Shown: positions 30,073 to 40,055 of the stretch, piece after piece
Layout of the letters: each line of letters begins with the position of its first letter
Position numbering within the stretch: position 1 is the first letter of the stretch
Assembly (NCBI GenBank): GCA_024426085.1
Contig: CP087974.1
Span: 1,798,001 to 1,862,000 of the forward strand
Source: Rhizobium sp. RCAM05350
Lineage (GTDB): Bacteria; Pseudomonadota; Alphaproteobacteria; Rhizobiales; Rhizobiaceae
Direction: 5' to 3'
Length of the DNA stretch: 64,000 nucleotides
Program-made: the position numbers and the translations under genes
The notes under the pieces: generated by a model
Databases searched by the model: none
Told to the model about the DNA's origin: nothing
Seen by the model: only the letters and a program-made list of their open reading frames with translations

Positions 30073-30951
30073 TCAGGCGGCGCGTTCGAGAACGACGTTA
30101 CGGATGTCGGCGAGATCGTGGCCGACGAAGGACTGGACGCCGATCCCGATCTGATGCGGCGCCATCTCCCGTATGAAGTGCCTGAGACCGCTAATATCGC
30201 GAGCGTAGCTGTCGTCGAACCAGAGTACGTGGCAAAGCCCTTCGGGCGACGCGACATGCCCCTGCCCCATCAGAACCTCATCGACAAAGCGGCCATAGAT
30301 CAGGCATTCTGAAAACTGGCGCGAGCGAATGACAGCGTGGATCCAGTTCCGGCCATGAAGGCCTTCGATATGATCAAGTAGAGCCCGGCAGGTGTCGGTA
30401 CGCCAGGCAATCAGCGTATTGATGTAGTCATTGGCAGGCAGGCTGAAGGGGCCGATCCCCAGGAGCTGGTCGGAATGGGCAAGCCACTCGAGATGGTTGG
30501 AGCGCATGCGCTCGCCGATCGCGCCATCCTTGCGATAGAGCGTCAGGCGATCTCCTTGCCAGAGGTCAGCCGGATCGAAATCACGCAACAGCACCACGTC
30601 GGAATCGACGGCGAACATGGTCGCCTCTTCGATGTGCCGGGACAGCGCCAGCCGGCGCAGTTGCTGCACATGCCAGCCTGCGCAGGGGCATGCTGTAGGG
30701 GCTAACCCAGAGCTTGCGCCGCCCGGCCGAGAGCGGGTCGGGAACGGCGCGCAGCCACCACGGCAGAAGATCGCTCTCGCTGATGACCTGACGGCGCGAG
30801 CCTTCCAGTTGCCGGAATAGGCGACATCGAACGGTGCTACGAGCAGATAATGGACCCAATCGCCCTTCAACCGCATATCCATGCTCTCGCACAGCAGCCG
30901 GCAGCGCTCGAAATCATTGGCGTAGGAGGCCGTAACGACAGCAGTGCGCAT
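30073..30951 (-). CDS. DUF6492-like protein, probable glycosyltransferase fold
   Basis: About 293 residues. RTAVVTASYANDFERCRLLCE at the N-terminus, FAVDSDVVLLRDFDPADLW in the middle with a DxD-like SDVVLLRDFD, and FVDEVLMGQGHVASPEGLC later, all as in the DUF6492 family seen in rhizobial polysaccharide loci. Two compensating frame errors (a lost T near 30820 and an extra T at 30679) corrupt about 45 residues; the true segment reads VISESDLLPWWLRAVPDP in another frame. The DxD and fold point to a nucleotide-sugar-dependent transferase, but no activity is established for the family as far as I know. It starts 12 bases after the WecG-like gene in the same direction. Confidence 0.72.
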   Translation of the reverse strand: MRTAVVTASYANDFERCRLLCESMDMRLKGDWVHYLLVAPFDVAYSGNWKARAVRSSARAIFCRGGCAPFPTRSRPGGASSGLAPTACPCAGWHVQQLRRLALSRHIEEATMFAVDSDVVLLRDFDPADLWQGDRLTLYRKDGAIGERMRSNHLEWLAHSDQLLGIGPFSLPANDYINTLIAWRTDTCRALLDHIEGLHGRNWIHAVIRSRQFSECLIYGRFVDEVLMGQGHVASPEGLCHVLWFDDSYARDISGLRHFIREMAPHQIGIGVQSFVGHDLADIRNVVLERAA

Positions 30952-30962
30952 GATGGTTTCCG

Positions 30963-31774
30963 TCAGAACGATCGCGACCCGGCGCGGTGCCGGCCGATTT
31001 GCGGCGGCGTCTCACGCCCATTCAGCTTATGGCGGAGAATATAATATATGAACAACGGGTTTCCGATGAGATAACGGCGCCATAGCCGGCGTGGCTCATG
31101 GACCAGCCTGTGCAGCCATTCCAGGCGCAGCCGCCGGACGGTGGGGGACGCGCGGAACTTCCTCGGCCATGAAGTCGAAGAGCGCGCCGACGCTGATCAC
31201 CAGCCGGGCATGGCCCGGGCCTACATGGCGGTCGATCCATTTTTCCTGCTTCGGACTGCCCATCGCAATCAACAGGATATCCGGCTTAACGGAGCGAACC
31301 TTGGCCATGACCTCGTCGGATTGCGCCGGGTCGAAAAAGCCGTCGGAAACGGCGATGAACTCGTGCCATGGCGCGTGTTTCTGGAAATTTTCGGCAGCGC
31401 TTGAGCACATCCGGACGTGCGCCAACCATGGCGATACGCCTCGGCGTCGTCATGTATGTCATCAGCGCCGGGACGAAATCCGTGCCGTTGAGGTTGGCCG
31501 GAAAGGTCTTTCCGTGAAACAGCACCGATGCGAGATCGACGCCATGCCCATCGGGCAGGACGATATGACGGCTCAACACCGCCCGGTATTCCGGGTCATG
31601 CATCATCAGATTGGCATTGTGCGCGTTGAGGAAGGATATGACCGTCTGCCCGATCGGCAACGAAGCGATTTCATCGGCGAAAGCGAAGGCATCCGCCCAG
31701 CCGAAATCACACACCGGCATATCGAGGATCATGCGCTGCGAGGCAATGATCGATGTACCCGGAAAAACATTCAT
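30963..31774 (-). CDS. WecG/TagA/CpsF-family glycosyltransferase, frameshifted
   Basis: GT26-family transferase of about 270 residues, which in related systems adds a second sugar (for example N-acetylmannosamine or its uronate) to a lipid carrier. Motifs: VISFLNAHNANLMMHDPEYR, HIVLPDGHGVDLASVLFH, NGTDFVPALM and DILLIAMGSPKQEKWIDRH. Frame breaks near 31400 (an extra T) and 31140. After correction the C-terminus is rich in R/L (VRRLRLEWLHRLVHEPRRLW) and ends at TGA 30963. It overlaps the upstream GT4 gene by ATGA. No initiating sugar-phosphate transferase accompanies it here. Confidence 0.88.
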
Positions 31775-33049
31775 CGGGATTGTACCCCCTTATGCACGGC
31801 AAGGCCGTAAGGCGCGCTGACAGCTTTGGTTGTCGATTGCCGGGCTTCGTCTCTAGGGAAAGCCCGACCAAGTGAAACTCCGGGCTTGCCGAACCGGGAT
31901 AGACCCTCGTCCATCATCTCCAGCAACCTGGTTTTCTGTGCCTGATGAAAAACCGAACCAGACAGGCGCTGGCGGTTGCCCTGCCTGCACCTGCGCTGAC
32001 CTTCTCGATCAACAGGTAGGCAAATTCTGACGGGATCGTCGCTCACCGCGCAATTATCGGGAAGCGCCTCGATGCCGCGCAAAGATGCGCTTGTCGCAAC
32101 GCAGGGCATGCCGAGTTCGAAGGTCTCGACCGTCTTCAACTGCACGCCCGTGCCGCCGCGGCTGATCAGCGGCAGAACCGCACCGGATTCGACAAAGGCA
32201 CGCGCGTCGGGCACGCGTCCGAGCAAGCGTATTCCAGGATGGGAAATCGCCGGCGCATCCGGCAGCTGACCGGCAATGCCGATCGACATATCGGCCGGCA
32301 GAAACGGCACGACCTCGGAGAGGAACCAATCAAGGCCGATCCGGTTCGGCTGCCAGCTCCACGTCCCGATCAGCGCCAGATCATATTCCGGCGACTTATC
32401 GGCATGGCTTTCCGGCTGGTCCCAGCGCGTCACCAGCGGCAGGACGGTTGCGCGGCTGGAGGCCGCTTGGCCGAAACCGAAACGATCCGCCTCCGCAAAG
32501 GTCCAGATCGCCAAAGCCGCCTGCGTCAATTTCCATTCGATCTGTTCGAGATAACGCGCTTCACGGCTGAACAGCCATCGCTCCAACGCTCTGGACGCTG
32601 TGGCCGCACTTTCACGCGCCGAACTCGCTTCGACATTGTGAGCGACGTAAATGGTCTTGTGTTTCTGGAAGGCAGCGGCAAAGGCGCCTGGCAATTGCAC
32701 GGAGTTGAGAACGATGCCATCGAACGGCTGCAAACGCCGCAGCAACGTCTCGATATGTTTACCGCTAACCTCAAGCATCTTCGCCGACGACAGGGTCGTG
32801 CGATGGAGACAGGCTTTTGCCAGCCAGCGCAGCTTGGTGACAGCGCCGACCTTCGCATTGGTGACTTCCAGCTCGCCCAGCAGATGCATGCCTCCCCGCA
32901 GCTGCAGCCTGCCCAGGCTGCAGATACCCGATCACGCTCACCCGGTGGCCGAGGGCGCGAAGACCGTCGAGGACGGCGCGGTTGGCAATGTCGAACCCCG
33001 ATGAAGGGTTCTCCACCGGCACCAGCGAGGAAACGAAGACCAAATGCAT
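31771..33049 (-). CDS. Family 4-type glycosyltransferase, frameshifted
   Basis: GT-B glycosyltransferase of about 425 residues. The N-terminus is MHLVFVSSLVPVENPSSGFD, then RAVLDGLRALGHRVSVIGYL. The C-terminal donor domain has ALIGTWSWQPNRIGLDWFLS, GIRLLGRVPDARAFVESGAV, SRGGTGVQLKTVETFELGMP and PCVATSASLRGIEALP, as in retaining GT4 enzymes. Breaks near 32890 and near 32000; the latter seems to be a compensated pair that garbles about 15 residues. The stop overlaps the WecG-like start by ATGA, so both are translated from one mRNA. Sugar specificity unknown. Confidence 0.85.
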
Positions 33050-33208
33050 GCTGTCACACGAGACTTGAGAACAACTGCCCAGACTGTAGCAACACTGCGT
33101 GAAACGAGCTTTAAACCATTCATTCGAAAGCGAATTCGGAAGTTTAGCATCTGTTTAGGAAGATTTGCTTTAGTGCTTGCCAGATCTTCGCCTTCAATAG
33201 GTACCGCC

Positions 33209-34195
33209 ATGACCCCGCCTGCCCAGGATGCTACTGAGTTTTACCGGACGGCGGTCGATAGCAATGAGAGCATTGAACTCGTCGTTACGCTGCCGACGTT
33301 CCGGCGCCCTGAACATCTTCTCAAGACCTTGAGAACCGTTATTTCCCAGGCCCCCGGCTGCCCTTTCGCGATCGTGGTGATGGAGAATGACGCGGAGGGG
33401 ATGGAAGGTGCAAACGCGGCGAAAATGTTCTTTGCCGACCATCGGATCAACGCGCTCGTGGTGATCGCGCATCAGCGCGGCAATTGCCATGCCTACAATG
33501 CCGGCTGGAGTGTGGCGCTTGCCACCTACCCCAATCTGCATGCCATCGCCGTGATCGATGACGATGAGCTTGCAGCACCCGACTGGCTCGACAGTCTCGT
33601 TTCGGTACACAGGCAGACGCGCAGATCTTGTTGGCGGGCCGCAGCTTCCTGATTTCGAGGATAAGACCCGTAATGAGCGTAAGAGGCATCCGGTCTTCAT
33701 GCCCCACTATGAGACGACAGGCCCGGTCCCGATTCTGTACTCCTCGGGCAATGTCCTGATCACGCGCCATGTGCTCGACGCCATGCCGAGACCATTCCTT
33801 GATCCGCTGTTCAACTTCATCGGCGGCGGCGACAGCGACTTCTATCGCCGTTGCAAAGAGAACGGTTTTACATTCGCCTGGGCAGCGGAGGCCTGGGTGG
33901 CCGAAACCATTCCGGCGCGACGAACGGAACTGTCGTGGATCAGGGCACGCAGCCTGAGAAACGGGGCGATTTCGGCGTTGCTCGAACATCGCGCAGCCCC
34001 GGCTTTGCCGGAAGGATCAGAACGATTGCCGGATCCCTGGCCCTTTTGGCTGCCTCGCCGTTTCATGGTATTTCGCTATGGCGATCAAGCGGCCTGCCAT
34101 CGGCAGGGCTCTACCATTTTTATGTGGCGTGCGGGCGTCTTTTGATGGAGTTCGGCTTCGTCAACGAGCAGTATCGCAACCCGGAAAAAAACTGA
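33209..34195 (+). CDS. Family 2 glycosyltransferase, frameshifted
   Basis: GT-A transferase of about 328 residues. ELVVTLPTFRRPEHLLKTLR begins the nucleotide fold (residues about 19-38), HAIAVIDDDELAAPDWLD gives the DxD metal motif, and FNFIGGGDSDFYRRCKENGF is the acceptor-side GGGDxD segment common in such enzymes. The first frame ends near 33620; the middle follows to about 34000 and the C-terminus ends at 34195. ATG 33209 was preferred over the longer open frame because the family fold starts right after it. Divergent from the GT4 gene by 160 bases, and convergent with the flagellar cluster 44 bases away. Confidence 0.85.
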
Positions 34196-34239
34196 GCCGC
34201 ACCTATGCGTCCGCTCAATGGCCGGCAGCGGCGCGCTTT

Positions 34240-34782
34240 TCACTTTCCGGCATCTCGTCGTGGGCGACTTCTGCCATTCTTGTCGACGATAGGCACAGGC
34301 CTGCGCTGTTTTTCATTCGCCGCGTTGGCAACTCTGGCAACGTCAGCCTTCGACAGATATTCAAGCTGTTCGACCAGAACCTGGAAAATGACCTCGTCCG
34401 GAGCTGCTTGTTGAGCTGGTCCTTGACGATCGTCTTGAAGCTTGCAAGGTCGAAATTGCTGGTATCGGCGACGTTGATCAGCTTCTGGCCGACGAGAATG
34501 TCAAACAAGGCGTTCGTCACCGATTGCTTGAACGGCACGTCCATGTTCTTGGCCTTGGCCTTGTCGACCGAGAATGAAAGCTTGGTGAGGAAGTAGCCCT
34601 GCACCGCGCCATCGGTGATCACCGGCACGGTGATCAGCTCGCCCGGCACATATTCCTGCAATGCGCGGCGTTCAGCCTCCGCATCCCGTTTCCACCGGCG
34701 CCGATGCATGCTGGATCGAAAAATAGACGGATCAGAGCGATACGGCGCAAATCCAGACACCGGTGAAAACAAGCTTCAGCAT
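34240..34782 (-). CDS. Uncharacterised flagellar-cluster membrane protein, frameshifted
   Basis: About 180 residues, last gene of the flagellar transcription direction. The reconstructed start MLKLVFTGVWICAVSL is an N-terminal membrane anchor. The rest (EYVPGELITVPVITDGAVQG, FLTKLSFSVDKAKAKNMDVP, ALFDILVGQKLINVADTSNF) has a FliL-like look: a single-pass protein with a periplasmic domain that forms paired beta strands and a helix. Breaks near 34740 and 34390. The start overlaps the previous stop as TGATG. Its place beyond flhA-fliR-fliJ matches the uncharacterised genes at the end of the S. meliloti flagellar region. Function unknown; a basal-body-associated role is a guess. Confidence 0.65.
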
Positions 34783-35150
34783 CAGAAATCGCCTGTAGCG
34801 GAACTGCTGCTCGGAATAGATGCCATCCGCGTCCGCGTCCTGAACGGCAGCCTTCAACAGATCGACCACCGAACGGCAGGCTTCCATATCGCGTTGACCT
34901 TCTGCGAATTGGTCATCAGCTTGGTCTTGATGTGCCGTGTCTGCGACACGAAGGACGAGGAAATCTGGTCTGGCGAGGCGTCGCGATGGAGCATCGTCAA
35001 TTCATAGAGGCAGCGGCTCTTGCGGGCATTCGACGTCTTCAGGTCGAAGCTCGGATCAACGCCGATCCGGGTATTCTCGTTGTCGAGGATCATTTCGAGA
35101 CGTCCCAGCACATTCTGGATACGCACGTCACTCGATGCTGCAACTTCCAT
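34782..35150 (-). CDS. Small helical flagellar protein, FlgN-like candidate, frameshifted
   Basis: About 122 residues, mostly helical and charged (RIQNVLGRLEMILDNENTRI, SRCLYELTMLHRDASPDQIS, FVSQTRHIKTKLMTNSQKV). Size, helical content and position among flagellar genes suggest an FlgN-type export chaperone for hook-associated proteins, but no decisive motif is present. The frame breaks near 34875; corrected, the end reads SEQQFRY and a stop that overlaps the next start (TGATG). It lies about 105 bases from the rod-binding gene. Confidence 0.5.
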
Positions 35151-35254
35151 TATTTGGCTCCCGTTGGCGCTGGCGGCACGCGGACCTGAGCCCTTGGCGT
35201 GCCATGCGCGAAACTTCTATGTCAGGTCACCCCGGCTGGTACGCCGGGATAGCC

Positions 35255-35821
35255 TCAGGCTTGTTCGTTATTGTCTTGTGTTCCCATGAAATTGGCGACC
35301 GCCTTGCGTTCGTATTCCTGCACCATGCTCAGAGCGACATTGTTGTCGTTGCCGTCGAGCGATGCATTGACCCGGTTGGTGCCGTCCGATCCGACGATCC
35401 GGTCGGTTACCATGCGCTCGGCGATGCCGATGCCATCGCCCTGCGCCATGACGTTGCCGATCTGCTCGGCCATCATGCTCTTCCACATGTCGCCCGATGT
35501 GCCCTTGCCGTAAACCTCTTCGCTTTCGGAAGGCAGCATCGATTTCACGAAGTTCTGCAGCACCATGGCTTCGAACTTGCGGTAGCTTTCGGGAATCTTC
35601 TTGGCCTCGGCCCGATTGGTGATGTCGCCAAGACTGTTGGTCGGGCTGTCCTGATTGAGAACGGCGACCGTATTGGCGAAACCGTTACCGTTTTCGGCAA
35701 GGCTCGTGGCCTGAAAGGCGGCGCGATTGGCCTTCAGTCGCGCCTGCGCCTCCTGTACTTCGGCCGGATCGGCGGCACGCACGACATCCATCACCAGGTC
35801 GCTTGGAGGAGAAATGGCCAT
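35255..35821 (-). CDS. flgJ: FlgJ-type rod-binding protein
   Basis: 188 residues, intact. The C-terminal half is the rod-binding domain (PF10135): SYRKFEAMVLQNFVKSMLPS, TSGDMWKSMMAEQIGNVMAQ, GDGIGIAERM. There is no muramidase domain, as in other alphaproteobacterial FlgJ homologues, which rely on a separate lytic transglycosylase (a candidate is at 45699-46265). It would cap or scaffold rod assembly in the periplasm. Separated by about 120 bases from the FliJ-like gene. Confidence 0.82.
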   Translation of the reverse strand: MAISPPSDLVMDVVRAADPAEVQEAQARLKANRAAFQATSLAENGNGFANTVAVLNQDSPTNSLGDITNRAEAKKIPESYRKFEAMVLQNFVKSMLPSESEEVYGKGTSGDMWKSMMAEQIGNVMAQGDGIGIAERMVTDRIVGSDGTNRVNASLDGNDNNVALSMVQEYERKAVANFMGTQDNNEQA

Positions 35822-35942
35822 GCGGTGTCCTCTCGGTCACGGAGTCCGGGCAGACGCATGTATCAGCGTCGGCGATAACTCCACAAATTCAGCATTTTAG
35901 CGAGTGGTTCGGTCGAAATATGCGACCGCTCCTGAAGCCGCA

Positions 35943-36354
35943 CTATGACCTGCCAACCTTACCGGAAGCTGGTGAACCGCTCATCACATGCTGATCGACA
36001 AGATCGCATATGGCGTCGTCCGCCTCGGTCCGATCTTCCAGGACGCGCGTCCTTCATGTTTTCCTCGAGCCTATCGGCTTTTGCCCGTTCCTTGAGAACA
36101 CGGGCCTCGTGCCCCAGCTGAATATCCAGAAGCATCTGGTCCTTCATGGCAAGACGGCCGAGCTGGGAGGAATAGTGTCCGGAAAACATCGCGTGCAACG
36201 GACTTGCCGACCCCATGGCATCGACGACCACATCAATGGTTTCGGCGAGATCGCGGCGCTGCCGGGCGGTTTCCGCCAGCTCGTTTTCCGCCATCTGTTC
36301 CAGATGCCGCTGGACGGCAACGAGGCGCTTGAGTTTTTCGGACCGGCTCTTCAT
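35943..36354 (-). CDS. fliJ: FliJ-like flagellar export protein, frameshifted
   Basis: About 137 residues, nearly all coiled coil (KSRSEKLKRLVAVQRHLEQM, ELAETARQRRDLAETIDVVV, LKERAKADRLEENMKDA), the architecture of FliJ, the stalk of the flagellar export ATPase. A two-base loss in GCGCG near 36045 breaks the frame; the end continues LEDRTEADDAICDLVDQHVM to TAG at 35943. It directly precedes fliR downstream in the unit, in the position of SMc03056-type genes. Sequence divergence of FliJ proteins keeps this below certainty. Confidence 0.65.
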
Positions 36355-36358
36355 CTGG

Positions 36359-37109
36359 CTAACCCGCCTGCATCACCGGGCCGAAGCCATCGGCGAACAG
36401 TTTCAGCATCGCGGCAATGCCGAGATAGAGCAGGAACATGCCGCCCATGATCAGATAGGGCAGCGAGATGAAGTAGAGCGGCATTTGCGGCGCCAGCTTG
36501 TTGACCATGCCGATCGCGACGTTGAACAGCAGGCCGTAGATGATGAAGGGGCTCGCCAGCCGCAGCATGATGTAGAACGTGGTTTCGAGCGCATTGGTGA
36601 GTGTGATCAGCACGCCCTGCGGATCGAAGCCGACGCCCAGCGGCATCACCTTGTAGGAATCGACGATGCTCGACAGGATGACATGGTGGAAATCCAGCAT
36701 GAAGAGGACCATCAGACCGGCAAAGCTGATCAGGTTGGTCAGCTGGTTCTCGGCGGTGTCTTCCAGAACATCGTTGGCTGGCGGGGCATTGAAGCCGATC
36801 ATCATCGTGATCACCGTGCCGGTGAATTGCAGCCCAAGCACATAGTACGCGCGATCAGGCCGATGACGCCGCCGATGACGGTTTCGGTGGCGACGATGTA
36901 GATATAGGTGTGCCCCTTGCCGGAAATCTGCGGATGATCTCGTTCCACATGATCGGCAGGATCGCCATCGAGATCGCAAGTGCGACGAAGATGCGGATCT
37001 GGACCGAGACGCGTGCCGTGGAAAATCCGGGCATGACCATGATGCAGGCGCCGATCCGGCAGAATGCGGCGAAAAGCGCCAGCACTGTACCTTCAGGGTC
37101 GGTGATCAT
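36359..37109 (-). CDS. fliR: Flagellar export gate protein FliR, frameshifted
   Basis: Inner-membrane component of the flagellar type III export gate, about 250 residues. Membrane helices: VLALFAAFCRIGACIMVMPG, VSVQIRIFVALAISMAILPI, YYVLGLQFTGTVITMMIGFN, LTNLISFAGLMVLFMLDFHH and LIMGGMFLLYLGIAAMLKLF. The family motif APPANDVLEDTAENQLTNL is present. Breaks near 36930 and 36850. The ATG at 37109 overlaps the flhA stop by ATGA, indicating coupled translation. Partners FliP and FliQ are also in the window; flhB is not. Confidence 0.93.
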
Positions 37110-39188
37110 GAAATCGAGCCAATGATCTTTATCTCGAGGCCCTTGGCGAGCTCGACATGCGAGAGAACCGGCAATGTTGCAAAAGACGCTCGATGATCAT
37201 GCGCACATAAGAACGGGATTCGGGCGAACTTACCAGTACGAACGGCATGCCGCGGTCGAGATATTCACGGATAACCTTGGTCGCCTGCTCGCTGAACTCC
37301 TCCAGATGACGCGGGTCAATGTCGAATTCTGACAATATCGCCCTTGGCGTCGCTTCAGCGCCTGGTGGAAGACCATATCCCATTTGCTGCCGAGACGCAG
37401 AACGCGCAGCGTGCCGTTGTCGGCGAGATCGCCGCAGAGCTGCTGTGACATACGCACGCGGACATGCTCGACGATCTGCTCGGTCTTCCTCACATGCGGC
37501 GCGAGTTCGGCGACCGCTTCGAGGATCAGGTGCAGGTTGCGGATCGACACACGCTCGGCCAAAAGCAGCTTCAGCACCGCCTGCAGCCCGGAATAGGACA
37601 TGTGCGAGGTGCAGATTTCGTCGGCGAGCTTGCGATATTCCGGGTCCAGCCGCTCGATCAGGATCTTGACGTCCTTGTAGGACAGAAGCTGCGGCAGGTT
37701 GTTGCGGATGACTTCGGACAGATGCGTCAGCACCACAGAGACGTTGTCGATCGGGTGGAAACCTTCGCGCTTCAAATCCTCGGTAAAGGTCTCGAGGATC
37801 GATACGGCCGGCATACCGAACGCAGGTTCGCGGATATCGTCGCCGGGAACACTCGGTTTGCGGCCGCCGCCGGTGACGACGATGACTTCGCCGACCTGTA
37901 CGGTGTTCGATGCGATCGTCGTACCGTGAATGCGGATATGGTAGGCCTTGTCGGGAATGCCGATATCGTCCGACACCTTGATCTCCGGAACGATGAGACC
38001 GTACTGGCCGGCGAACTTGCGGCGCATCTTGCCAACACGGAAGGCAAGTTCCTGATGCGCCGAGGAGACGCGTCGACACCTGCTTGCCGAGCAACAGTTC
38101 AATTTCCGCCGTCTTGAGAACCGATTTGACCGAGTCCTTTTCGCTCTCCGTCTTATGCTGCGCCGTCTGCTGATCCTGCTCACGCTTCAGCTTGTTGGCC
38201 GCCTCCGAGCTGGCGGGGATCACCCACGAGAGGAACGCCATGCCCCTGCCGAGGACAGCGAACGGAATGAAAGGGAGACCTGGCATGAACGCCAACATGA
38301 CGATCAAGCCGGACGCCACCATCAGCGCGCGGATAACCACCGAGCTGGTTGATGACCGCCTGATCGGTGGAACCTGATGTGCCGCCGCGCTGATACGAGC
38401 AGGCCGGCTGCGAGCGATACGATCAGTGCCGGAATCTGGGAAACGAGACCATCGCCGACAGACAGCTTGACGAAGACATCGGCCGCTTCGCCGATCGACA
38501 TATCGTGGCGGACATAACCGATGATGATGCCGCCAAAGACGTTGATTGCGGTGATCAGCAAGCCGGCGATCGCATCGCCGCGCACGAATTTCGAGGCACC
38601 GTCCATCGAGCCGAAGAACGAGCTTTCCTCCTCCAGCTCGCGCCGGCGCCGTTGCGCTTCCTTCTCGTCGATCAGGCCGGCCGAAAGGTCGGCGTCGATC
38701 GACATCTGCTTGCCGGGGATGGCGTCGAGAGTGAAGGCGCGCCAACTTCGGCGATACGCGTCGCGCCCTTGGTGATGACGATGAAGTTCACGGTGATCAG
38801 GATCAGGAAGACGATCAAACCGATCACGAAATCGCCACCCATGACGAGTTCGGCAAAACCGGCAATGACCCCGCCGGCCGCATCATGCCCTTCATGTCCA
38901 TGCGAAAGAATAACGCGTCGTCGTCGCGATGTTGAGCGCCAGGCGCGTCATGGTCGAGATCAACAGGATGACGGGAAAGGACGAGAAATCCAGCGGCTTC
39001 TGAATCCACAGGGAAACCATCAGGATGAGCACGGAGAACGCAATGGAGAAGGCCAACCCGATGTCGATCAGAAACGGCGGTATCGGTAGAAAGAGGATCG
39101 ACAGGATCGCTACGATACCGAGGGCAAAGCCAATATCGCGGCCCTTGGGCGCGACTTTCGGGATGATCAGAGCAGGAGGTTGTGCCAT
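37106..39188 (-). CDS. flhA: Flagellar export protein FlhA, heavily frameshifted
   Basis: Core of the flagellar export apparatus, about 695 residues: eight membrane helices and a large cytosolic ring domain. Seen: [40 protein letters not shown], the conserved loop [40 protein letters not shown], cytosolic [40 protein letters not shown] and [15 protein letters not shown]. Breaks near 38900, 38735, 38380, 38345, 38070, 37335 and 37175 make it one of the worst-affected genes. The start [12 protein letters not shown] at 39188 is preferred over 39224. The end at TGA 37106 overlaps fliR. Confidence 0.95.
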
Positions 39189-39229
39189 CGGAAATTCCGT
39201 CTCGTCATGAGAGGCGGACAGCATTCATA

Positions 39230-39254
39230 CCTGCTGCCCAAACTAAGCAGCAGG
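39230..39254. promoter_or_regulatory. Hairpin between fliQ and flhA
   Basis: CCTGCTGC / GCAGCAGG stem, perfect over eight bases with a nine-base loop, in the 180-base gap upstream of flhA. No U-tract follows on either strand, so it may be a processing or pausing structure. Confidence 0.4.
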
Positions 39255-39367
39255 CCTAACGCACCAAACTTGCGCGAGGGTGGCACCGATGTTGGAAAAA
39301 ACAAAAGGAGCGTGCTATTTGCAACGCTCCCAAGTTTGTCACGCGCCCAGGGCAACAGGCTTCGACG

Positions 39368-39635
39368 TCAGAAACCGGTTTGAATACGGGAAAAGACGAC
39401 GTCGGTGAAAATGGAGATCTGCGCACCGACGAAAGAGGCGGAAAGCGCGATGGTAACAAGCACGGCAAGGATTTTCGGTACGAAGGTCAGGGTCATTTCC
39501 TGAACCTGGGTCAGCGCCTGGATGAAGGCAATGACGACCCCCGACCACCATGGCGGCAACAACGGCAGGCCCGGAGGCGACGACCACAGTCCAGATCGCC
39601 GCCTGCACGATATCGAGGGCATCCGCCTCATTCAT
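39368..39635 (-). CDS. fliQ: Flagellar export protein FliQ, frameshifted
   Basis: Small two-helix export-gate subunit of 88 residues: ADALDIVQAAIWTVVVASGP, then after an inserted base VIAFIQALTQVQEMTLTFVP and ISIFTDVVFSRIQTGF. The insertion lies in a CCCCC run at about 39541 (an extra G on the coding strand between VVG and VVIA). ATG 39635 lies six bases after the flgD stop, so fliQ follows flgD in the transcript. Confidence 0.93.
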
Positions 39636-39641
39636 TGGCTA

Positions 39642-40055
39642 TCACTTTATGGTGACACCCGGGCCCACGACAAGTTCCTTGCCGCTATCAAGCACCGCGA
39701 TGATTCCATCCGAGTATAGCTTCACTTCCTTGACGACACCAGTTGTCTTGCCGTCGGCACTGGTCACCGTCTTGCCGATCACGGCATTGGCTTCACTCAG
39801 CGAGGTGCGCTGCAGCAGGCTTTCCAGATTGGTATTGGTCTTGATCGTCTGCTCGACCTGCGAGAAGGTCGCCAGCTGGGCGATCTGCTGGGTCGAATCC
39901 ATCGGCTCGGTCGGGTCCTGGTTCTTCATCTGGGCGACCAGCAGCTTCAGGAAGCTGTCATAGTTCAGGTTTGCCGATGCCTTGTCGGCACCTGATTCCG
40001 AGCCGGACGCCGAAGGGACGTAATTGCTGGCTGAATTGACGCCGCTTACCGCCAT
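39642..40055 (-). CDS. flgD: Flagellar hook cap protein FlgD
   Basis: Scaffold that caps the growing hook, 137 residues, shorter than enterobacterial FlgD because the Ig/tudor C-terminal part is reduced, as in other rhizobia. It has the conserved N-terminal block [20 protein letters not shown] and [23 protein letters not shown] 40055 follows AAGGAG at a spacing of seven bases. The raw frame is continuous with flbT upstream, which I judge an artefact of one inserted base. Confidence 0.92.
   Translation of the reverse strand: MAVSGVNSASNYVPSASGSESGADKASANLNYDSFLKLLVAQMKNQDPTEPMDSTQQIAQLATFSQVEQTIKTNTNLESLLQRTSLSEANAVIGKTVTSADGKTTGVVKEVKLYSDGIIAVLDSGKELVVGPGVTIK

Noticed and set aside
26311..34239. 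Prophage, integron or insertion sequence carrying the polysaccharide genes
   Set aside because: I see no integrase, transposase, attachment repeat or tRNA at either edge.
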